A model generated the notes under the pieces. The model did not search any database. It was not told where the DNA came from and saw only the letters and a list, made by a program, of their open reading frames with translations. From the NCBI RefSeq assembly GCF_000745235.1, contig NZ_JQNL01000001.1, positions 2,232,001 to 2,296,000 on the forward strand: DNA of 64,000 nt, given 5' to 3'. A program made the position numbers and the translations under genes. Source of the DNA: Luteibacter mycovicinus. GTDB lineage: Bacteria; Pseudomonadota; Gammaproteobacteria; Xanthomonadales; Rhodanobacteraceae. Below, piece by piece: positions 50,576-57,819 of the stretch; position 1 is the stretch's first letter, and every line of letters starts with the position of its first letter.

Positions 50576-51625
50576 ATGATCGAAGTCCGCGGATTTGCCG
50601 CCAAGAGCGCCACGACGCCCCTCGTTCCCTTCACCTTCCAGCGCCGCGATCCGGGCGCGCACGATGTGCGCATCGAGATCCTCTACAGCGGCGTCTGCCA
50701 TTCGGATCTGCACCAGGCCAAGGGCGACTGGGGCAACTCCGTGTTCCCGATGGTCCCGGGCCATGAAATCGTGGGCCGCGTCGTCGCCGTTGGCTCGGCC
50801 GTCAGTAAGTTCAAGGTCGGTGACTTCGCCGGCGTCGGCTGCATGGTCGATTCGTGCCGCGAGTGCGATTCATGCAAGCAGAACCTCGAGCAGTACTGCA
50901 CGACGCACACCAGCTTCACCTACAACGGCACCGAGCAGGACAAGACCACCCCGACCCAGGGCGGTTACTCCACCGAGATCGTCGTGGAAGAGCGCTTCGT
51001 GGTGAAGATCTCCGAGAAGCTCGATCTCAAGGCGACCGCTCCCCTGCTCTGCGCCGGTATCACCACGTACTCGCCGCTGCGTCACTGGAAGGTGGGCCCG
51101 GGTCAGAAGGTCGGCGTCATCGGTCTGGGTGGTCTCGGCCACATGGGCGTGAAGTTCGCCAAGGCGATGGGCGCGCATGTCACGATGATCACCACGTCGG
51201 CCTCCAAGGGTGAAGATGCGAAGCGCCTTGGCGCGGACGCCGTGCTGCTTTCGACCGATGCCGAGGCGATGAAGGCCCAGGTCAGCAGCTTCGACTTCCT
51301 GCTCAACACGGTGCCGGTGTCGCACGACATCAACCCGTACACCAGCCTGCTCAAGCTCGACGGCACCATGGTGCTGGTCGGTGCGCTCACTCCGCTCGAC
51401 GGTGTGATCGGTGGCAGCCTGATGCTCCCGCGTCGCACGATCGCCGGTTCCGCCATCGGTGGCATGGCGGAAACGCAGGAGATGATGGATTTCTGCGCCG
51501 AGCACAACATCGTGTCGGACATCGAAGTCGTCGACATGAGCTCGATCAACGACACGTATGTGCGTCTGGCGAAGAACGATGTGCGTTACCGCTTCGTGAT
51601 CGACATGGCGACGATGCCGGCTTGA
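50576..51625 (+). CDS. NADP-dependent zinc alcohol dehydrogenase (YahK/CAD type)
   Basis: 349 residues from ATG 50576, chosen over 50567 because GAGGA sits at proper spacing for it. Catalytic zinc ligands GVCHSDLHQAKGDWG and VPGHEIVGRV; structural zinc cysteines DSCRECDSCKQNLEQYC; Rossmann motif GVIGLGGLGHMGVKFAKAMG. The pattern fits the cinnamyl-alcohol-dehydrogenase group, which reduces aldehydes with NADPH. Natural substrates are broad. Divergent LysR regulator upstream; GTAG REPs lie after the stop. Confidence 0.93.
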   Translation: MIEVRGFAAKSATTPLVPFTFQRRDPGAHDVRIEILYSGVCHSDLHQAKGDWGNSVFPMVPGHEIVGRVVAVGSAVSKFKVGDFAGVGCMVDSCRECDSCKQNLEQYCTTHTSFTYNGTEQDKTTPTQGGYSTEIVVEERFVVKISEKLDLKATAPLLCAGITTYSPLRHWKVGPGQKVGVIGLGGLGHMGVKFAKAMGAHVTMITTSASKGEDAKRLGADAVLLSTDAEAMKAQVSSFDFLLNTVPVSHDINPYTSLLKLDGTMVLVGALTPLDGVIGGSLMLPRRTIAGSAIGGMAETQEMMDFCAEHNIVSDIEVVDMSSINDTYVRLAKNDVRYRFVIDMATMPA

Positions 51626-51650
51626 TCCTTGTTGGCTTGAGGTAACACCC

Positions 51651-51721
51651 GTCGCCAGCAGGCTGGCTCATGCACGAGCATGCATCCTTGCTCTTGTAGG
51701 AGCCAGCCCTGCTGGCGATTC
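51651..51721. repeat. GTAG REP pair downstream of the alcohol dehydrogenase
   Basis: Left arm (51651-51670, reverse of the family) and right arm GTAGGAGCCAGCCCTGCTGG (from 51696), separated by about 25 bp. This subtype (core AGCCAGCCCTGCTGGC) differs from the GAGCGCGC subtype elsewhere in the window. Confidence 0.8.
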
Positions 51722-51782
51722 ACGGTGACGAACCCCCACCTGTCCCGCTATCTTCAGACCCATCCCCCGAAAAGGATCCGGT

Positions 51783-52973
51783 TTGAAGCGCTTACTCCGT
51801 TATCTCGGCATTTTCCTCGCTCTCGTCGTCCTCTTCGTGGCCTTCGTCGCGATCACCGCATGGCCGAACATCGGCGCATGGCCAAGCAAGACACCGACGG
51901 CCGCCGAGGCAAAATCGCCGCAATGGCGTGGCCAGAGCTTCGCCAACCCCGCACCGATGTTCATGGACCTCAAGGGCGGCATCTGGCAGATCCTGCAGTC
52001 GAAGCCCGGTGAGGAACCCGACGCGCCGGTTCCGACGATGGACTCGTCGGCGCTGTACGCCACGCCTCCGACGAGCGGTTTGCGCGTCACCTGGTTCGGC
52101 CATTCGTCTTCGTTACTGGAGATCGACGGCGTCAACGTCGTGATCGACCCTTTCTGGAGCGAGCGCGCATCGCCCTTTCCCTGGCTCGGCCCGAAGCGCT
52201 GGTACGAACCACCCGTCCCGCTCGATAACCTGCCGCGAGTCGATGTCGTCGTCGTATCGCACGATCACTACGACCATCTCGATCGCGCTTCCGTGCAGGC
52301 CTTCAACGCACGCGGCGCACGATTCATCGTGCCGCTCGGTATCGCGGCGCACCTGATCGACTGGGGCGTGCCGAAGGAAAAGATCACCGAACTGGACTGG
52401 TGGCAGGACGCGCACGTGGGCGCACTTCGTATCGTTTCCACACCGTCCCGTCATGCATCCGGTCGCCTCGAGGCGCATAGCGATGCCACATTGTGGACGG
52501 GCTACGCATTCATCGGTCCCGACCATCGCGCGTTCTACTCCGGCGATACCGGCATGAATGACACCTTCGCCGATGTGGGTGCGAAGTTCGGTCCCTTCGA
52601 TGTCACGCTGATCGAAGACGGTCAGTACGACGAACAGTGGCCGGACTGGCACCTCGGACCCGAGCAGGCGATGCAGGTGCACGAAGAGGTTCGCGGCAAG
52701 GTGCTGATCCCCGTGCACTGGGGCCTTATCAAGCTGGCGCATCACGGTTGGACCGAACCCGCCGAGCGCATTCTGGCGGCGGCACGTTGCAGCAAGGCCG
52801 AGGTATTGATTCCGGAACCCGGACAGGCCGTGGAACCGACGACGCATCCGGTGGTCCCACGCTGGTGGCCGAAGGAGCCATGGTTCACGGGGGTGCAGCA
52901 TCCGATCGTCGCGTCACGCGACGGGGACCCTGCCCATAAATTCGATACTCCTATTTGTCCTCCCACAAGCTGA
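51783..52973 (+). CDS. Metallo-beta-lactamase-fold protein, NAPE-PLD/UlaG-like
   Basis: 396 residues from TTG 51783, with AAAAGGAT upstream. One N-terminal membrane helix (about 5-27, LGIFLALVVLFVAFVAITAW) anchors it, catalytic domain probably periplasmic. Metal-binding motifs: VVVVSHDHYDHLDRASV (HxHxDH-type), TPSRHASGR, AFYSGDTGMND and PVHWGLIKLAHHGW. The FGHSSSLLEIDGVNVVIDPF start of the domain is typical of the phosphodiesterase-like MBL group, which includes N-acylphosphatidylethanolamine phospholipase D. The substrate is unknown, and phospholipid-type hydrolysis is a family-based guess. Confidence 0.85.
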   Translation: MKRLLRYLGIFLALVVLFVAFVAITAWPNIGAWPSKTPTAAEAKSPQWRGQSFANPAPMFMDLKGGIWQILQSKPGEEPDAPVPTMDSSALYATPPTSGLRVTWFGHSSSLLEIDGVNVVIDPFWSERASPFPWLGPKRWYEPPVPLDNLPRVDVVVVSHDHYDHLDRASVQAFNARGARFIVPLGIAAHLIDWGVPKEKITELDWWQDAHVGALRIVSTPSRHASGRLEAHSDATLWTGYAFIGPDHRAFYSGDTGMNDTFADVGAKFGPFDVTLIEDGQYDEQWPDWHLGPEQAMQVHEEVRGKVLIPVHWGLIKLAHHGWTEPAERILAAARCSKAEVLIPEPGQAVEPTTHPVVPRWWPKEPWFTGVQHPIVASRDGDPAHKFDTPICPPTS

Positions 52974-52984
52974 CGTCTCAGCTA

Positions 52985-53018
52985 CGCGCTATGACCTCCT
53001 ACGTCAGGTCATAGCGCG
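52985..53018. terminator. Palindromic hairpin between the MBL gene and the hip operon
   Basis: 13-bp perfect arms (52985-52997 and 53006-53018) with an 8-nt loop, no T-run. It lies 12 bp after the MBL stop and also covers the end of a small minus-strand ORF. Possibly a shared stop for convergent messages. Confidence 0.5.
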
Positions 53019-53157
53019 CCAGGTAATTGCGCAGCCGATCTGCGTCGTTGGTCGTTGCACGTTTGCTGCACGGTGCCGCGAACAACTGGCGACCCGTCTC
53101 GGACAGGTCGCGGCGGCGGCGACACATGGCGACGCTGGATGGTCGAGGTTGCTTCAT
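52999..53157 (-). CDS. Possible small ORF behind hipA, 52 residues
   Basis: Begins 8 bp after the hipA stop on the same strand. It reads MKQPRPSSVAMCRRRRDLSE and ends RLRNYLARYDLT. It is basic, GC-rich in third positions and has no membrane helix or signal. There is no clear ribosome-binding site, and the ATG at 53127 is an alternative start. It does not look like the HipS protein of HipBST systems. Uncertain: it could be a chance frame. Confidence 0.35.
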   Translation of the reverse strand: MKQPRPSSVAMCRRRRDLSETGRQLFAAPCSKRATTNDADRLRNYLARYDLT

Positions 53158-53165
53158 AGTTGGTA

Positions 53166-54437
53166 TCACGCAAGGTGTCGCTCGACTTCGCGTCCACCGA
53201 TATCACCCGCCCGACGGAATGCGGAGGCAATCGTGTCGCACTGCCCTGTTGTTGCGCCTGCTTCTTCGAACACAGCGCGCCACTCGCGTACCGTGCGAAT
53301 GACGCGATCCGCAATGCGTGACGCATTCGGTACCAGAAGACCGAACCAGCCGGCGCCACTCAACGCATTGTCGAGGGTGGCGCTTCGGCCATAACGCCCT
53401 ACGCCCAGGTGCAGTGTCCGCTCAAGTGCTACCTGCGGCTTGGGCACCACGTCGTAAAGGGGACTGAGACGCCAGCCCCCACTTTCGTAAAGGAACGCGT
53501 GATTTCTCAGGTGATCGTCGTCGTTGGATACAAGTATGTTGAAAACCATGCGAGCAAACAGCTCTTCCCGGTCGCCAGCGATTCGTCCAGACACTCCGTA
53601 TATCCCGAGGGCATCGGCAATGGCCCCGTAATTGGCATCAGGCGAGTCACGTTCGTGCAGACCAAGCATGGTGAGAGCGCTGACCATGTGCCGACGAGCT
53701 ATGCCGAACGGCGTTGCCTGCCGATCAAATCTCTGGATCAGCATGATGTTGCGACCATCTGGAAGCGTCTCGAGGCGAATCGGCGGAACATTCAGACCGG
53801 CCCGCCGAGCGAGCTTCAGCGTGGCGAATTCGACCAGCGGGATGTCGAAGCGATCGTCCTTCGCGGGGAATTTCGCGATCCACTCATGTCCATCGACCTG
53901 GATGACGGCCTTTGGACGCGCTCCGCCTACCGAAGGACCACCTTCGAAAAATGAGGCAAGCCTCGCGGGTACGGGCTCCCCATCCACGATCCGTTCTGCG
54001 GCTTCGTGAAGGTAGCGAAGGTCCAGGATGCCGGGAAGCGAACCGTGCGTTACGCCGTCCTCCGGACCGTGTCGGATATCGAGCGCTCCGGCGCGGTATG
54101 GACCGGCTTCATCCATGTACCGCCATTCCGGGAGTCCATTTGGAGGAGCGCGTAGCTTGTTCTCGATGACCCGACGCCCCCAGGAGTCCGGGGTTGCGTC
54201 ACGCAGGGCCCCGAACAAGGCAAGGCCGTTGACGGGAACGAAGTCCGCATCGTCACCCTCGCCCAAGGGCAGGCTGATCGGATCGACTGGTACCGCCTGC
54301 GGGCGCTGGACGTAGCGCCTTCCGTAGGCGAAACGCGATGCCCTGACCTCAATGCCGTTCTCCGCCATCGACAGCCTGCCTGCCGGCACGGCGGCGGTCG
54401 CCTCCGGAAGATGAATAAAGACTGTTCGCTCAGCCAT
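53166..54437 (-). CDS. hipA: HipA-family Ser/Thr kinase toxin
   Basis: 423 residues. The N-terminal subdomain (1 to about 120) precedes the kinase-like core: SVGGARPKAVIQ is the Gly-rich loop with conserved Lys, WIAKFPAKDDRFDIP positions the ATP Lys, NILVSNDDDHLRNHAFLYES holds the catalytic Asp, and WRLSPLYDVVP the metal-binding Asp. E. coli HipA phosphorylates glutamyl-tRNA synthetase and causes persistence; targets of this diverged type are unknown. It starts 1 bp after the hipB stop, so the pair is translationally coupled. All catalytic motifs are intact. Confidence 0.9.
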   Translation of the reverse strand: MAERTVFIHLPEATAAVPAGRLSMAENGIEVRASRFAYGRRYVQRPQAVPVDPISLPLGEGDDADFVPVNGLALFGALRDATPDSWGRRVIENKLRAPPNGLPEWRYMDEAGPYRAGALDIRHGPEDGVTHGSLPGILDLRYLHEAAERIVDGEPVPARLASFFEGGPSVGGARPKAVIQVDGHEWIAKFPAKDDRFDIPLVEFATLKLARRAGLNVPPIRLETLPDGRNIMLIQRFDRQATPFGIARRHMVSALTMLGLHERDSPDANYGAIADALGIYGVSGRIAGDREELFARMVFNILVSNDDDHLRNHAFLYESGGWRLSPLYDVVPKPQVALERTLHLGVGRYGRSATLDNALSGAGWFGLLVPNASRIADRVIRTVREWRAVFEEAGATTGQCDTIASAFRRAGDIGGREVERHLA

Positions 54438-54438
54438 G

Positions 54439-54765
54439 TCAGAAATCCAGATCGTCGCGAGGTATCCGTCGTGACGGCCGCTGCATGCGTGTCTGGTCGA
54501 GCAGGGCCTCGGAGGAAGGATCCTCGATACGCTCCAGCAAACGCAGTAGGCCTAAAGCATCGAAAACACTCAGCCACGTTCCCAGCGAGGTACTGATCGC
54601 CCCCTGCTCCAGGCGAGTCATGGTCGGAGCACTGATGCGGGCGCGCTCTGCTAGTTCCACCTGGGACCAGCCACGTGCGAGCCGCGCCGTACGGACCAGC
54701 GCAGCGAAATGCGCACCTACCTCGGTGACTCGGGGGTTCGCAAACCCGCGCTCGTCGCGACGCAT
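54439..54765 (-). CDS. hipB: HipB-like Xre-family antitoxin
   Basis: 108 residues from ATG 54765, preceded by AAAGGG; the longer open frame upstream crosses the operators. A Xre helix-turn-helix spans about 25-75: VRTARLARGWSQVELAERAR and ISAPTMTRLEQGAISTSLGT. The C-terminal basic tail (RPSRRIPRDDLDF) could occupy HipA. It forms an operon with hipA. Repeated ATTTAAGAAA elements just upstream are the likely autorepression sites. Confidence 0.85.
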   Translation of the reverse strand: MRRDERGFANPRVTEVGAHFAALVRTARLARGWSQVELAERARISAPTMTRLEQGAISTSLGTWLSVFDALGLLRLLERIEDPSSEALLDQTRMQRPSRRIPRDDLDF

Positions 54766-54796
54766 ATTTCTTACCCTTTGGAGAAGCAGTCCAAAG

Positions 54797-54869
54797 CTAT
54801 CATTTAAGAAATTCGACGTGTGAAATTTCTTAAATTTTAGAGAAAGCAATTAATCTATCATTTAAGAAA
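54797..54869. promoter_or_regulatory. Repeated operator sites of the hip operon
   Basis: CTATCATTTAAGAAA occurs twice exactly (54797-54811, 54855-54869), with a reverse copy TTTCTTAAAT (54826-54835) between. The first copy pairs with AATTTCTT as a symmetric half-site. The patch is AT-rich in a GC-rich genome and directly precedes hipB. Confidence 0.7.
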
Positions 54870-54880
54870 CTAGTGTCGAA

Positions 54881-55321
54881 TCAGTCTGGCATCACCAGAC
54901 GCATCGGCAACTGGTCGAGGCGACGCCCCGTCACCTCATCGATCACCACCGCACTCACCCGCTCACCCGTCTCGTCGGCGACGAGATGGGACAACGTCGC
55001 GCCGCCGCCGTTGTGCCGACGGCCCCATTCGCCCATGGCGGCCATGATCGGCAGGAACTCGCGTCCGGCCTGGGTCAGCACGTACTCGTCGCGCGGCGGC
55101 CGCTCGCTGTAGCGGCGCTTTTCCAGGACACCGGCCTCGGTCAGACCCTTCAATCGACGCGACAGAATGTTCGGCGCGATGCCCAGGCTCGTCCGGAACT
55201 GGTCGAACTGCGTCATCCCCCGGCTGGCATCGCGAAGGATCAGCACGCTCCAGGTATCGCCCACCAGCGCGAGGCTGCGGGCAATTGAGCAGGTACCTGA
55301 AGAAAGTTTGTCGGTGTCCAT
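54881..55321 (-). CDS. HxlR-family transcriptional regulator
   Basis: 146 residues. Winged-helix HxlR core at 10-105: CSIARSLALVGDTWSVLILR, FDQFRTSLGIAPNILSRRLK and GLTEAGVLEKRRYSERPPRD (wing), YVLTQAGREFLPIM. The short N-terminal Cys (TC11) is the usual redox or aldehyde-sensing residue of this family. The extra 40-residue tail is charged. It diverges from an SDR gene across 80 bp that hold a short inverted repeat. It probably controls that gene and itself. Confidence 0.9.
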   Translation of the reverse strand: MDTDKLSSGTCSIARSLALVGDTWSVLILRDASRGMTQFDQFRTSLGIAPNILSRRLKGLTEAGVLEKRRYSERPPRDEYVLTQAGREFLPIMAAMGEWGRRHNGGGATLSHLVADETGERVSAVVIDEVTGRRLDQLPMRLVMPD

Positions 55322-55329
55322 TGCATAAT

Positions 55330-55347
55330 GATAGCTAGGTCACTATC
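55330..55347. promoter_or_regulatory. Candidate HxlR operator
   Basis: GATAG-N8-CTATC inverted repeat (55330-55334 and 55343-55347) in the HxlR/SDR intergenic gap, next to the HxlR start. Short arms; weak evidence alone. Confidence 0.4.
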
Positions 55348-55401
55348 GTATGGCAACGTAGTCGATATCACTTTGCAACTTACCCATACGGAGTCACCCT
55401 C

Positions 55402-56196
55402 ATGAGCGTTGAAAACAAAGGCACGGCACTGGTTACGGGCGCTTCGTCGGGCATCGGCGAGGTCTACGCCGAGCGTCTGGCGGCGCGCGGCTACGATCTG
55501 ATTCTGGTCGCACGTCGTCTGGATCGCCTGGACGCACTGGCCAGGAAGATCGGCGCCGCCACAGGGCGGAAGATCGAGACGCTGAAGGCGGACCTTACCG
55601 AGCGTGCCGACGTGGCCACGGTAGAGAAGCGGGTGGCGGAGGATGCTTCGATCACCCTGTTGGTGAACAATGCCGGTATCTCGCTCAACGGCAGCTTCCT
55701 CGACAACGACAGCGACGCGATCGAAAAGCTCATCGCCATCAACATCACCGCACCCACCCTGTTGACCGCTGCGGCGGCCAAGGCCTTCGTCGCTCGCGGC
55801 CATGGCGGCATCATCAATATCGCGTCCGTGCTCGCCTTCGCACCGGAGATGTTCGACGGTATCTACAGTGGCTCGAAGGCGCACCTGCTCAACGTGAGCC
55901 AGAGCCTGGCGACGCAGCTGAAGGGTACCAGCGTCCGCGTGCAGGCGGTGTTGCCGGGTGCGACCCGCTCGGAAATCTGGGAGAACTCGGGTAAAGACAT
56001 CGATGCGATGTTGCCGGGGATGGTCATGGAGACCGCCGATCTCGTGGATGCCGCGCTGCTGGGCTACGACCGCGGTGAGGTGGTGACGATTCCGCCGCTG
56101 GCCGATGAGCAGCAGTTCCTGACGTATGACGCCGCGCGCGTCGCGATGGGGCCGAATCTCTCGCGCAAGGACGTGGCACCGCGTTATCGCGCCTGA
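55402..56196 (+). CDS. Short-chain dehydrogenase/reductase
   Basis: 264 residues, classical SDR. Cofactor motif TGASSGIG at 12-19, LVVNNAG-type segment LLVNNAGISLN near 90, catalytic Ser in INIASVLAF, and the YSGSK active site (Tyr/Lys) near 155. Arg residues after the second strand (VARRLDRLD) suggest NADP preference. Substrate unknown. Divergent HxlR upstream, GGAG ribosome-binding site before the ATG. Confidence 0.92.
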   Translation: MSVENKGTALVTGASSGIGEVYAERLAARGYDLILVARRLDRLDALARKIGAATGRKIETLKADLTERADVATVEKRVAEDASITLLVNNAGISLNGSFLDNDSDAIEKLIAINITAPTLLTAAAAKAFVARGHGGIINIASVLAFAPEMFDGIYSGSKAHLLNVSQSLATQLKGTSVRVQAVLPGATRSEIWENSGKDIDAMLPGMVMETADLVDAALLGYDRGEVVTIPPLADEQQFLTYDAARVAMGPNLSRKDVAPRYRA

Positions 56197-56205
56197 TCTG
56201 GACAT

Positions 56206-56304
56206 GTAGGAGCGCGCCCCGCGCGCGAAAAGCCAACAGGGCGGTGATGGGGTGCCCCCGCTTCACCGCTCTGTTGGCTTTTCGCGCGCGGGGCGCGCTC
56301 CTAC
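56206..56304. repeat. GTAG REP pair with long arms after the SDR gene
   Basis: About 42-bp inverted arms (56206-56247 and 56263-56304) with a single internal mismatch and a 15-bp centre, bounded by GTAG and CTAC. It lies in the convergent gap and is nearly the same element as at 60577-60675. Confidence 0.9.
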
Positions 56305-56318
56305 ACCACGTGGTGGAG

Positions 56319-57571
56319 TCAGGTTTTTGGCATGATCTTCCGCAGCATCCCGTCACTGCCGCCACGCACGTACCAGATGCTGCCGTTGGACGGGTTCACC
56401 TTGATGGCGCGCACGCTGCCGGTATACACGCCGGCGGCGTCACGCCCATAGCGTTCGACACCTGTCACGTTCCCGCTCGCATCGAGCACGACGCGATACA
56501 GCGCGACCGACGACGTCGAACCGAGCAGTGCCGAGCCCTGCCACTGTGGGAATTGCTTGCCCTTGTAGAACACCAGCCCCGAAGGAGACATCGAATTCGT
56601 GGTGGGGAACCAGCCCCAGTAGGCGGACGGCTGAACGTACTGCGGCGCCGTGTCGTGGCGCGGATACGGCTGACCCGGCATATAGGCGTCGCTGGGATAG
56701 TGATTGCCGTTGCTCACCAGCGGCCATCCATAATTCCCGCCCTTCACGATCTGGTTGAACTCGTCACCCGACGACGGGCCCATCTCGGTCTCCCACAGCT
56801 TTCCGTCTTCACTGAAGCTTCACTGAAGGCTAGCCCGTAGGGGTTACGAAAACCGCTGGCCCAGATCTGGCCGGCGACGCCGCCCTGGCTTGCATTCGGG
56901 TTGTCGGAAGGCGTGCTGCCGTCCAGGTTGAGGCGGATGATCTTGCCCAGTCCGCTGTCCGGCAACTGCGCGGTAAATCCGCGATCCTGATTGACGTCGG
57001 GGATGTCGCCGTCGCCGACGGAGAGAAAGACATGCTTGCCGTCGGGCGCGAACGCGATGCGTGCACCCGGTTGGCCGCGAACCGACCACTTCGACGGTTC
57101 CTGCCAGACGATCGTCAGATTCTCGATGTGCGCGGTGTTCGACGCCTCGACAACGCGTGCCTTCGCCAGCGTGAGGTGGTTATTGCCGTCGGCGGCCTTC
57201 GCCACGTAGCTGAACCATAAGACGTGATCCTTCGCATAGGTCGCGGGCACGGCCACGTCGTGGAAGCCGCTCTGTCCGCCGCCGCCATTCGCGCCGACGG
57301 AAACAGGCAAGCCTGTCACGGGCATCTTGGCGCCTCTCGAGTTCACGATGTACATGTGGTCGCTCTTCTCCGTGACCACGATGCGGCCGTCCGGAAGGAA
57401 GTCGAGTCCCCACGGATTGTCGAACGGTGCAAGATCGGTAATGACGAACGGTGCGGGCGGTTCGGTCTGAGCGCCGGCGACGCGTGCGTTGTACGACGAC
57501 GTTTGCGCAAAGGCGCAGGGGGCGGCGATCGCACCCCCAAGCAGGACGACAAGAAGCGGCAGGCGACGCAT
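56319..57571 (-). pseudogene. PQQ-dependent sugar dehydrogenase (YliI/GdhB-like), frameshifted
   Basis: ATG 57571 with AAGGATCC upstream and a signal peptide (LLVVLLGGAIAAPCAFA) open a soluble quinoprotein glucose/sorbosone dehydrogenase. Visible parts are FDNPWGLDFLPDGRIVVTEK, GGGQSGFHDVAVP, GARIAFAPDGKHVFLSVGDG, LGKIIRLNLDGSTPSDNP and ASGFRNPYGLAFSE. After GLAFSE the frame is lost: CTTCACTGAAG is duplicated in tandem at 56807-56828 (plus strand). Removing one 11-bp copy restores AFSEDGKLWETEMGPSSGDE and the rest to the stop at 56319. The second part (56319-56783) contains the expected GGNYGWPLVSNGNHY. So the gene is broken by one event, recent because both halves are otherwise intact. It could also be a reversible switch or an assembly error. 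Confidence 0.85.
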
Positions 57572-57819
57572 GACAGGATCCTTGTGCGGGGAGTGGTCGC
57601 AAGAAGCTACGTGGTTCGAGGGTGACGTCGCTGCCTCGAAATAGCCCGGATCGTCCAAACCCGCGATTCCATCGCAAATTTCCCTATCGAACGACGCCCT
57701 GATGCGGAATTCACGGTGTCATAGCGCGACCCGTGGATGCGTCGGCGTAAATCGGCCTCCTTCACACCTTCCCAGTCTCACCAGCGGCTTACAGCGCATT
57801 CGCGCGTGCTTCCGAACGA

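Noticed and set aside
56311..56318. Possible third parS (CCACGTGG core after the REP at 56206-56304)
   Set aside because: Only the central CCACGTGG is shared; the flanks do not match TGTTCCACGTGGAACA. The same holds for CCACGTGG near 38490.
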